From CAYRNC01 sp964425645 (GTDB lineage: Bacteria > Bacillota > Clostridia > Peptostreptococcales > Anaerovoracaceae), in the NCBI GenBank assembly GCA_964425645.1, contig CAYRNC010000108.1, positions 1 to 5,356 on the forward strand: a stretch of 5,356 nucleotides of DNA. The letters are read 5' to 3'. The position numbers were made by a program, and so were the translations under genes. Below the pieces are notes generated by a model. The model had not been told where the DNA came from, did no database searches, and saw nothing but the letters and a program-made list of their open reading frames with translations. Of this stretch, positions 1-5,356 are shown piece by piece. The number at the start of each line of letters is the position of its first letter. Position 1 is the stretch's first letter.

Positions 1-1148
1 TCAATGTTGTTTCTGAGGTATTGTGACTCCTTGTTGATTTCATCGGGGGAAACTATTAAATCCTGAACAAAGTACCTTGCTCCTGTCCCCAAGACAAATA
101 CAATCACCATGACCCCCGGAACAATCAATATTCTTTTAAGCGTCCCCTTTCCAACGCTGACTGCTAATACAACAGAGGTTATAAGGGCCAACATAATCAA
201 AGCCCTGTACATCCAAAGGGTGACGGTAATATCGGTAAATCCCGCCCCATATACCACTCCCAGGGTAGAATGAAGCAGTGAATACTGTCTAATCCAGAAA
301 TATGCAGCAACAAGAATGCAGAAGAGTGCTCCAATCCCAATAAACTGCTTTGGAAAAGAAGAGGCTATTAGTTTAAATATGCTTTCTTCGTCCTCCTTCC
401 TTCTGAATGCACTTTTATTGCGCTCAAATTTAACACCCAAAAGCGAGCTGACGGCTTTTTCAAAGGTCCTTGGCTGATTCGACACAGGGGAAAGCGCATC
501 TTCCGTTTCCTTGGACCCACAATCATGTCGTGCCACTTCTTTATCCGATAATTCTTCACCGTCTGTATGAATAAACGAAGGAGATGGCCTTAGAACCAGT
601 AAAAGAGAAAAGAAATAAATGAATGCAATTCCTACGAGTACACCGATGCTTATCATCACCAGCATATTTAGCCGGGAGATAAATTCAAAGCGAAATATAT
701 AAAATGAAACATCTAAGCCAAATAACGGATCCCTGATGTCAAAATATGAAGCATTGAAACATTTTAACATTTCAAACCAAATAATTTTTGTTCCCTGAAC
801 AGCTGCCCAGGAAGCATAGATCACCGTCAATATTAAAGCAACTATCTTAATTTGCCTGTCGCTGTATTTGCTCGTGTCCATTTTAGGCGTTGCTTTATAG
901 TATTCCCTGCGAACGCCTTTTAAAAAACCATAACATGTAAAGCTTAAAACTAAAAATATAAAGGATCCTATTCCTAATCGAACAATTAAATTTTTCAAAA
1001 ATATACTAAAAAAGCCCAGTTCTTTAAACCATAAAAGGTCCGTGCAGAAACCGACCAGAGATTTAAAAACCGGAACAGAAACGGGCAATAGGGCAACAAT
1101 TAGAAGGGCGATCTTTTTTGATTTGCTTAAATTAAACAAATAATTCAT
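1..1148 (-). CDS. UPF0182 (COG1615) family integral membrane protein, N-terminal part, runs off the left edge
   Basis: My translation from the ATG at 1148 stays open to the window edge, giving 382 whole residues; the C-terminal part lies outside. Family signatures are a Trp-Phe-Lys-Glu-Leu-Gly motif after the first membrane segment (about 37-45), DPLFGLDVSFYIFRFEF (140-156), HSTLGVVYGAGFTDI (293-307) and IVSPDEINKESQYLRNNI (365-382). Hydrophobic segments lie near residues 12-33, 46-78, 100-120, 160-187, 267-287, 312-332 and 338-356, so this is the membrane half; in this family a large soluble domain normally follows. Residues about 188-258 form a long charged stretch between two membrane segments that looks like an insertion. 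The start is set by GAGGA (1156-1160) seven bases upstream; another ATG four bases earlier is out of frame and soon hits a stop. The gene follows the AspT-like transporter by 29 bp with no terminator between them, so co-transcription is likely. UPF0182 proteins have no established function. Family call firm, role unknown. Confidence 0.9.
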   Translation of the reverse strand, partial: MNYLFNLSKSKKIALLIVALLPVSVPVFKSLVGFCTDLLWFKELGFFSIFLKNLIVRLGIGSFIFLVLSFTCYGFLKGVRREYYKATPKMDTSKYSDRQIKIVALILTVIYASWAAVQGTKIIWFEMLKCFNASYFDIRDPLFGLDVSFYIFRFEFISRLNMLVMISIGVLVGIAFIYFFSLLLVLRPSPSFIHTDGEELSDKEVARHDCGSKETEDALSPVSNQPRTFEKAVSSLLGVKFERNKSAFRRKEDEESIFKLIASSFPKQFIGIGALFCILVAAYFWIRQYSLLHSTLGVVYGAGFTDITVTLWMYRALIMLALITSVVLAVSVGKGTLKRILIVPGVMVIVFVLGTGARYFVQDLIVSPDEINKESQYLRNNI

Positions 1149-1177
1149 TCATCCGTCCTCATTTCTGCATTATAAAT

Positions 1178-2429
1178 TTATATAATGGGTAAATTGTGTA
1201 ACAATACTGTAAAAATAACCATACATAGTAGGGCAAACGGATAAGTTGCACCATACCCTAACGCAGGTTCATCACTTTTTAAAGAATCGATGGCTGAACC
1301 TAAACCCGGTGTTGATGTCATCCCCCCGCAAATAGCACCCGATAATATTATCCAGTTCAACTTGAAGATGTAACGACCCAGAAAAAACCCTACAAACATA
1401 GCCGCCAAACCGATTATCAATGAAATCATCGCCAGATACAGACCGGATTCAGCCAATGCAATAAATGCTTTNNNNNNNNNNNNNNNNNNNNNNNNNNNNN
1501 NNNNNNNNNNNNNNNNNNNNNNNNNNNNNNNNNNNNNNNNNNNNNNNNNNNNNNNNNNNNNNNNNNNNNNNGCAGTAAGAGATTAGATTAAATGGAATCT
1601 GCTTATCATTCTCGTTGTTCCTATCTTTGTTGTCCACCTTCATCTCTAAAATATATTTCCTCCTTTCTTCTTCCACATTAATGCGGAAAATCAAAGGGAA
1701 GAAATTCATTGCAAAGATTACTACAATGACACCAAAGGGATAACCTATCACATGTCCAATCGCAACATTAGCTTCTGCATTCATTATAAACATTCTGCGA
1801 TCTTTTGCAGATAACTCCGGAGTGTTTTCTGCAGTCATGCCTCCCGTGGGATCGATGATCGAAAGTATTGCATCCTTATATTCATCTGATTGCAGCCCGT
1901 AATTTTGGGCAAGTTTTTCTGCCTGGGGACCTGCAGTTTCTATGGCTACGGCAAGACCGGGTGAGCTTGTAAGCGCTCCTGTGTATACCCCTGCAACGCT
2001 GAAAACGTCTGATTTCCCGACAAAAGTCAGCGCATAGGTGCATATCGCTCCTGTCATAGTGACAACAACTGCCAATGATATAAATTTAAAACCATATTTC
2101 TTCAGCACCATACCTAAATCTTTGGAGGCTAGCAAGCTAACACTTGCCATAAATAAAATCAAAAACAGATCAAAGAAGCTTGCAAATACACTTCCATTAT
2201 TGATTAAAGCATCTGCTTTGGCGTAGCCGACGGCGCTTTCTCCCAACGACAAAATATTTTCACCGTAACGATATGCAAAATAGCCAACGACCAGACCGGT
2301 AAATAAAGCAGAAGAAGCCCCTAAATTGAACCGCCCCCAATTAATTCTTCCTATGACTGCTCCCGAAGCTGAAGCAATAAATAACAAAAACAACGGTGAA
2401 GTAATAATATCGCTATAACAGAATTCCAA
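1178..2429 (-). CDS. AspT/YidE/YbjL-type two-repeat membrane transporter, interrupted by an assembly gap
   Basis: This is one gene cut by the N run at 1472-1571. The N-terminal piece (residues 1-286) and the C-terminal piece (from KAFIALAESG to a TAA at 1178-1180) are the two halves of the AspT/YidE/YbjL duplication. The N half carries LTSSPGLAVAIETA (153-166) and GYPFGVIVVIF (229-239). The C half carries the matching GGMTSTPGLGSAIDSLKSDEP followed by GYGATYPFALL. AspT of this family exchanges aspartate for alanine; substrate and direction here are unknown. Two oddities: about 60 residues separate the N-half TSSPGL motif from YPFG, against about 20 in the C half, and only a short charged linker (about 251-277) is visible where many relatives carry TrkA-C (RCK) domains. 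The TTG start at 2429 is chosen because AGGAGGT lies seven bases upstream and the next in-frame Met is deep inside the first repeat. It is divergent from the LysR gene and upstream of UPF0182. Family call strong; substrate not inferable. Confidence 0.85.
1472..1571. other. Assembly gap (100 N) inside the AspT-like gene
   Basis: One hundred N mask the start of the second repeat of the transporter. Reading on the minus strand, the left piece ends exactly on a codon (TGC, Cys286, at 1574-1572) and the right piece resumes exactly on a codon (AAA, Lys, at 1471-1469). The true missing length should therefore be a multiple of three, which 100 is not, so the run is best read as a placeholder of unknown size. 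The missing part should hold the first membrane helices of the second repeat. Confidence 0.95.
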
Positions 2430-2436
2430 TCTCGTT

Positions 2437-2443
2437 ACCTCCT
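2437..2443 (-). promoter_or_regulatory. Strong Shine-Dalgarno site fixing a TTG start
   Basis: On the minus strand this reads AGGAGGT, close to a perfect anti-16S match, with seven bases before the TTG at 2429-2427. No in-frame ATG or GTG fits this site, so it supports a TTG start for the AspT-like transporter. Confidence 0.85.
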
Positions 2444-2455
2444 GATGGTTTACTC

Positions 2456-2525
2456 CGGACAGTGCGGGTATCGATGTATTTTAATTACCGCTGCTATACA
2501 AAGTCCGTTAAGTAAATTGACTGTC
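2456..2525 (-). promoter_or_regulatory. Transporter 5' leader with competing inverted repeats
   Basis: Between the predicted transcription start (about 2530) and the Shine-Dalgarno site, the minus-strand leader holds three pairings. GACAGT (2525-2520) can pair with ACTGTC (2463-2458). CGGAC (2507-2503) can pair with GTCCG (2460-2456). GCGGTA (2491-2486) can pair with TACCCGC (2470-2464) with one bulged C. The first two pairings share the same 3' bases (2460-2458), so they exclude each other. No known riboswitch class is recognised. The repeats could instead be DNA sites for a regulator. The pairings are seen directly; any regulatory role is inference. Confidence 0.35.
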
Positions 2526-2536
2526 TTTTCAATAAA

Positions 2537-2545
2537 ATTATAACA
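2537..2545 (-). promoter_or_regulatory. Extended -10 promoter for the AspT-like transporter
   Basis: The minus strand reads TGTTATAAT, which is a consensus TATAAT box (2542-2537) with the TGn extension. No good TTGACA box lies 16-18 bases upstream; the best nearby match (TTGATA) is 24 bases away. Such a promoter is typically helped by an activator, and the nested dyad at 2557-2593 sits where one would bind, about -27 to -63 from the expected start near 2530. The implied leader is about 100 bases. Confidence 0.6.
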
Positions 2546-2556
2546 AAATTTATTGC

Positions 2557-2593
2557 GGACTAATAATATCAATAATCTATTGACCTATAGTCC
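2557..2593. promoter_or_regulatory. Nested dyad, candidate LysR-type operator
   Basis: An outer inverted repeat, GGACTA (2557-2562) and TAGTCC (2588-2593), encloses a perfect inner palindrome, TCAATA-ATC-TATTGA (2569-2583). Their centres lie within one base of each other (2575 and 2576). Relative to the transporter promoter the region spans about -27 to -63, a usual site for LysR-type activators. Relative to the regulator's own promoter it lies further upstream. LysR-type proteins commonly bind dyads in the divergent intergenic region next to their gene. The symmetry is seen; the protein that binds is inferred. Confidence 0.55.
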
Positions 2594-2630
2594 AAAAGTC
2601 TGATAAAAAAATTTGACATGAACGCCCTCA

Positions 2631-2659
2631 TTGACGTAAACCCAAAATCAGGATACAAT
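2631..2659 (+). promoter_or_regulatory. Sigma-A-type promoter for the LysR-type gene
   Basis: TTGACG (2631-2636) and TACAAT (2654-2659) are separated by exactly 17 bases. Each differs from the consensus boxes at one position. Transcription would start near 2666, giving a leader of about 100 bases ahead of the ATG at 2767. This is the best complete promoter match in the intergenic region. Confidence 0.7.
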
Positions 2660-2718
2660 ATTGTTAAATCCATTAAACTATATATTTGCTGCAATTCGGA
2701 TATCTTTATACGGTAATA

Positions 2719-2751
2719 ATTATAGCAACAACCGATTAGTGATTATAGCAA
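2719..2751 (+). repeat. Pair of 10-bp direct repeats in the LysR leader
   Basis: ATTATAGCAA occurs at 2719-2728 and again at 2742-2751, with starts 23 bases apart, roughly two helical turns. Both copies lie downstream of the predicted LysR promoter, and the second abuts the weak AAGG at 2750-2753. They could be a binding site for repression of the regulator gene or a chance repeat in AT-rich DNA. No function is established. Confidence 0.4.
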
Positions 2752-2766
2752 GGCACGGTATAAACA

Positions 2767-3643
2767 ATGGATATAAACACCAATATTAATAAATTGAAAT
2801 ATTTTCAGGCTGTATGCAAATACAACAACATCACAAAAGCTGCTGAGGAATTACANNNNNNNNNNCTCCATCTCAACGGCAATTAAAAATCTCGAAAGTG
2901 AATTGGGACTTTCCCTGTTTTCTCGGAAACACAACAAACTTAACCTGACAGAAGAGGGAAAGCATGTTCTAGAACTTACAAATATACTATTGCAGGACAT
3001 CGATAACTTTTTCGATGAAATCTTAAATATCGGTAAAAATCTCGATATTCCCGTAAGAATAGGTTCTGTGCCTATCCTGGGTTCCAACGTAATACCAAAA
3101 ATCTATTCTACTTTGTCTGAAAAACTGCCTAAAATTAAATATGTAATTTCGGAATTCAGTACAAAAGATATATTTAAAAATCTGGACGATTATAATATAG
3201 ACTTGGGTGTTGCAATTGATTACAATGCCCGGGAGGAATACTATTCAAGACCGCTCTATAAGACATCTATCCATTTTTGCGTTAGCAAAGAATCGCCTTT
3301 AGCCAAAAAAAAGTATATTACCTGCGATGATGTTAAAGACTATCCATTGGTAATGGTCAGTCCGGGCAACTATCAGCACCATATAGTAATGGAAATGTTC
3401 GAAAAACGCGGAATACAACCTAACATTATACTTTATTCCACCCAGCTCCCTACGATTTTGCACTTAGTCCAAAACCTCAACGTAGGGACTTTTCTTTTTA
3501 AGGATGCATTTCCCGATAATCCTGATATTCTCACCATTCCCTGCAGTATCGGACACGAGGTTGTTCTTTCAATCTTTTGGAGAAAAGACAGGTATGTTAC
3601 TCCGGCCTGTAAATCTGTAATTGAAACGCTTGCCCTCGTTTAA
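2767..3643 (+). CDS. LysR-type transcriptional regulator, interrupted by a 10-N gap
   Basis: The ATG at 2767 has an in-frame TAA directly before it, fixing the earliest start; the only Shine-Dalgarno-like bases are AAGG at 2750-2753, weak and rather distant. The N terminus is a LysR winged helix-turn-helix: KYFQAVCKYNNITKAAEEL (11-29), then the gap, then SISTAIKNLESELGLSLF and R, with the family's Leu-Glu-x-x-Leu-Gly-x-x-Leu-Phe pattern. A linker helix follows, then an effector domain of the periplasmic-binding type starting at VRIGSVPILG and running to the end. If the gap is 12 bases, the protein has 292 residues, normal for the family. As drawn, the 10 N put the two pieces in different frames, which I take as an assembly artefact, not a pseudogene. 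It is divergent from the AspT-like transporter, its likely target, and convergent with the SSS symporter. The inducer cannot be predicted from the sequence. Confidence 0.9.
2856..2865. other. Assembly gap (10 N) in the LysR helix-turn-helix
   Basis: The gap falls in the recognition-helix region. Upstream the frame ends with CA, the first two bases of a codon after Leu29. Downstream the LysR frame resumes with C, completing a codon, then TCC ATC TCA (Ser-Ile-Ser). The usual LysR sequence here is x-x-Ser-Gln-Pro-Ser-x-Ser, which needs 12 bases; 10 N would cause a frameshift and early stop. Confidence 0.9.
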
Positions 3644-3673
3644 ATCTTCATTACCATTTTCCTATACTAACAT

Positions 3674-3698
3674 CGTAGAGCAGTTAAACTGCTCTACG
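3674..3698. terminator. Hairpin between convergent genes, probable bidirectional terminator
   Basis: CGTAGAGCAG and CTGCTCTACG form a perfect 10-bp stem around a five-base TTAAA loop, in which two more A-T pairs are possible. It lies 30 bases after the LysR stop and 37 bases after the symporter stop, so it can serve both genes. Neither strand has a strong run of T right after the stem, so it may be a weak terminator or mainly a 3'-end stabiliser. The structure is certain; its efficiency is not. Confidence 0.65.
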
Positions 3699-3735
3699 TA
3701 ATATGCTTTATCGAAATTTATAATATCGATTTGCA

Positions 3736-5163
3736 TTATGCTGCAACTTCTTTATCCTCAAACGGCAACGCCATCGGTGTGGCTTTCCCTGAGGCCCTAT
3801 CGATTTCAGATGCGATAACCATCACAATAAAACCGAAAACCAAAGTCGGGAGAACCGGCATAACCTGAGCTGCTGCGGCTACCCATACATACTTATAAAT
3901 GAACACAAATACCGAAGCGCATAAAAGACTGATAAAAGCGCCATTTTTGGTACATCTTTTATAGAACACAGGTGCTAAAAGAAGCGTAGAATAAGGAGCG
4001 CCCAAATCAAAACAAAGTGTAAGCAAGGAATAAACCGACTGCAATTTAACAACTAATAATACTGACAAAATACCTACAAAGATTACACCCACACGACTGA
4101 TAATAAGCATTTTTTCTTCTCTGGCACGGAACCAGAATCTACACAATTCGGTTATATGTGCAGTTGATCCATTTAGGTTGCAATCCACGGTGGACATGCA
4201 TGCCGCAGCCAAGCCTGCGATCATAAGAGCCGCAATCCATTTTGGCAAAACATAAGCAATCATGATGGGCATAACAGTGTCGCCCACAGCTTCAGGTATA
4301 AACACCTGAGAGTACATCCCAATCCATATAGCCAAAATACCAAGGAAAATAGGGAAGAAACCGCCAACTACGCTTCCCATTACAGCATTTTTTTCGTCTT
4401 TGCTGCTGGCATTCATCATAAAGATACCTTGGGAGGATAAGCGTCCCACATACCAACTTACAGTCATGCAAATGAACCAGACAAAAGAAGATGGTGTCGG
4501 TCCCACAAAACTATCCCACCATATGCTTGTCGTAGCAGTTCCTAAAGATGTTTCAAGATGACCTACAGGACCGAACTTAACCATACATACGGCAACTACC
4601 GAGACCATTGCGCCAATTACAATGATAAGCTGAATTAAATCTGTTACTACAACCGCCTTCAATCCCCCGAGGAAAGTATAGACAATAACAACTGCAGCTC
4701 CAAGCCAGGCTGATTGAGCATATGTAAGTGGGGTAAGCGCAGACATAAAGGCTGCCATTCCCGCTATTTGTGCCGCTGTATAACCGATACAAATAAATAA
4801 TACGTAAATATCAACAACGAAACGGTTCTTTTTGTCAAAGTGCTGATATATATAATCTGAAAGCGTTATGCACCTCGACTTGCGATAATAAGTTGCAATA
4901 GTTACCGCAAAAATCCAAAATACTATACCGTTTGAAACCTGCCACCAGATAGCGGCTCCGCCAACAGCATAGGTCAAAGCAACAACTGTCAATGTTGCAC
5001 CTGCGCCTGTTTGCGTAGCCGTAATGGATGCAAATACCCAAATCCAGTGGTTGCGTCGTGCGTTTACAAGAAAATCTTCTTCATCTTTGATGCCTCTTGA
5101 ACAATAAGCTCCGATTCCCAGCATACCGGCCATGTATACGCCCAGTACAATAATAATTTCCAC
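3736..5163 (-). CDS. Sodium:solute symporter (SSS family) permease
   Basis: A complete 475-residue polytopic protein, close to the usual family length, with about 13 hydrophobic segments. SSS signatures in order: ASITATQTGAGATL (45-58), in the broken first core helix that helps form the Na+ site; YTFLGGLKAVVVTDLIQ (162-178), the best-known family motif; NASSKDEKNA (251-260); and AGLAAACMSTVDCNLNGST (316-334), where Ser324 and Thr325 match the Ser pair of the Na2 site in characterised members and Asp327 is conserved. It should import an organic solute together with Na+; the sequence does not tell which. The GTG at 5163 is chosen because AAAGGGGA lies eight bases upstream and the protein begins directly with its first membrane helix. 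It appears to be the last gene of its transcript, ending at the hairpin shared with LysR. It is complete, with no frameshift. Family call secure; substrate open. Confidence 0.93.
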   Translation of the reverse strand: MEIIIVLGVYMAGMLGIGAYCSRGIKDEEDFLVNARRNHWIWVFASITATQTGAGATLTVVALTYAVGGAAIWWQVSNGIVFWIFAVTIATYYRKSRCITLSDYIYQHFDKKNRFVVDIYVLFICIGYTAAQIAGMAAFMSALTPLTYAQSAWLGAAVVIVYTFLGGLKAVVVTDLIQLIIVIGAMVSVVAVCMVKFGPVGHLETSLGTATTSIWWDSFVGPTPSSFVWFICMTVSWYVGRLSSQGIFMMNASSKDEKNAVMGSVVGGFFPIFLGILAIWIGMYSQVFIPEAVGDTVMPIMIAYVLPKWIAALMIAGLAAACMSTVDCNLNGSTAHITELCRFWFRAREEKMLIISRVGVIFVGILSVLLVVKLQSVYSLLTLCFDLGAPYSTLLLAPVFYKRCTKNGAFISLLCASVFVFIYKYVWVAAAAQVMPVLPTLVFGFIVMVIASEIDRASGKATPMALPFEDKEVAA

Positions 5164-5171
5164 GAAACTTT

Positions 5172-5179
5172 TCCCCTTT
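5172..5179 (-). promoter_or_regulatory. Shine-Dalgarno site supporting a GTG start
   Basis: The minus strand reads AAAGGGGA, eight bases before the GTG at 5163-5161. The nearest in-frame Met codons (residues 11 and 14) lie inside the first membrane helix, so starting there would truncate that helix. This supports the GTG start of the symporter. Confidence 0.7.
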
Positions 5180-5203
5180 CTTTACTAAATTTTTTACTGT
5201 CTA

Positions 5204-5216
5204 CCCTCCCCCCTCT
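5204..5216 (-). other. G-rich tract in the symporter leader
   Basis: The minus strand reads AGAGGGGGGAGGG, an all-purine run about 40 bases ahead of the symporter start and out of place in this AT-rich DNA. It resembles an over-strong Shine-Dalgarno site, but no ATG, GTG or TTG follows at a usable distance. It could act as a ribosome standby site or have no role. Confidence 0.3.
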
Positions 5217-5250
5217 AGTCACTTAATAGGTATCTAATAATTACACCTTA

Positions 5251-5280
5251 TACATACTATAATTTTGCATGCACAGTCAA
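5251..5280 (-). promoter_or_regulatory. Candidate promoter for the symporter
   Basis: On the minus strand TTGACT (5280-5275) is followed after 18 bases by TATGTA (5256-5251). The -35 is good and the -10 is fair. The start would be near 5244, giving a leader of about 80 bases. A TGCATGCA palindrome (5266-5273) lies in the spacer. TTATAG just upstream is an alternative -10 using TTGTAT as its -35. Confidence 0.45.
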
Positions 5281-5286
5281 ATACAA

Positions 5287-5301
5287 GAATCATATTGATT
5301 C
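5287..5301. promoter_or_regulatory. 15-bp palindrome upstream of the symporter -35
   Basis: GAATCA-TAT-TGATTC is a perfect 6-bp inverted repeat with a three-base centre, six bases upstream of the candidate -35, about -43 to -57 from the predicted start. That is a normal activator position. It has the same 6-3-6 geometry as the inner palindrome at 2569-2583, and its minus strand contains ATCAATA, also present at 2568-2574. A shared regulator is possible but not shown. Confidence 0.4.
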
Positions 5302-5356
5302 ATAGTTTACAGTTATATATTGTTAGTAAATTCACACTGTCCAGAATCTTCTTTTA

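Noticed and set aside
368..559. 63-codon open frame on the minus strand
   Set aside because: It lies wholly within the UPF0182 gene on the same strand in another frame. Its predicted protein is basic and featureless, whereas the UPF0182 frame has clear family motifs on both sides.
1178..1456. Separate 92-residue membrane protein starting at TTG 1456
   Set aside because: The frame is open upstream to the gap edge and is the second repeat of the AspT-like protein. There is no Shine-Dalgarno site before this TTG.
2038..2226. 62-codon open frame on the plus strand
   Set aside because: Antisense to the first repeat of the AspT-like transporter, with no recognisable domain or ribosome-binding site.
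2613..2618. Perfect TTGACA box on the plus strand
   Set aside because: No acceptable -10 lies 16-18 bases downstream; the TTGACG/TACAAT pair at 2631-2659 is better.
2851..3087. 78-codon open frame on the minus strand
   Set aside because: Antisense to the LysR coding sequence and running into the N gap; no domain recognised.
2767..3643. LysR gene as a frameshifted pseudogene
   Set aside because: The only disruption coincides with the N run; both sides match the family and the mismatch vanishes if the gap is 12 bases.
3710..3730. ATCGA/TCGAT inverted repeat near the symporter stop
   Set aside because: Only five AT-rich pairs around an 11-base loop; too weak to call a second terminator.
4577..5041. 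Two small open frames (4577-4792 and 4835-5041) on the minus strand
   Set aside because: Both are out-of-frame readings inside the sodium:solute symporter gene, rich in Cys and Tyr as expected from shifted membrane codons.
1..5356. tRNA, rRNA, CRISPR array, insertion sequence, attachment site or known riboswitch
   Set aside because: No cloverleaf, regularly spaced repeats, transposase-like protein or terminal inverted repeats were seen, and no riboswitch consensus was recognised in the leaders.

Overview
The window is AT-rich and closely packed. It uses TTG and GTG starts behind strong AGGAGG-like Shine-Dalgarno sites and has sigma-A-type promoter boxes. Together with the gene families present, this suggests a low-GC Firmicute, most likely an anaerobic clostridium. 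That placement is inference: there is no rRNA or other marker gene. It is a draft assembly with two runs of N (1472-1571 and 2856-2865), each inside a gene, and both runs have lengths that break the reading frame artificially.

Layout: (1) 1-1148, minus strand: the N-terminal 382 residues of a UPF0182/COG1615 membrane protein that continues past the left edge. (2) 1178-2429, minus strand: a two-repeat transporter of the AspT/YidE/YbjL type, interrupted by the 100-N gap. It starts at a TTG and probably shares a transcript with the UPF0182 gene 29 bp downstream. (3) 2430-2766: a 337-bp divergent control region with an extended -10 for the transporter, a good sigma-A promoter for the regulator, a nested dyad between them, and a transporter leader with competing inverted repeats. 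(4) 2767-3643, plus strand: a LysR-type regulator whose helix-turn-helix is cut by the 10-N gap. (5) 3644-3735: a convergent intergenic stretch with a strong hairpin. (6) 3736-5163, minus strand: a complete sodium:solute symporter (SSS family). (7) 5164-5356: its upstream region, with a promoter candidate and a 15-bp palindrome just upstream of the -35.

Working model (inference): the LysR-type protein binds the nested dyad at 2557-2593, senses a small organic metabolite, and activates the divergent AspT-like exporter/antiporter. It may also act on the convergent Na+-coupled importer, whose upstream palindrome shares a 7-base half-site with the dyad. The two transporters would then be the uptake and exchange arms for a related carboxylate or amino-acid substrate, but no substrate can be read from the sequence. 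UPF0182 has no established function.

I found no mobile element, CRISPR array, tRNA or rRNA, and nothing I can honestly call a new biological system. The most useful observations are the two gap-length corrections, the unusual domain layout of the AspT-like transporter, the hydrophilic insertion in the UPF0182 protein, and the organisation of the divergent control region.
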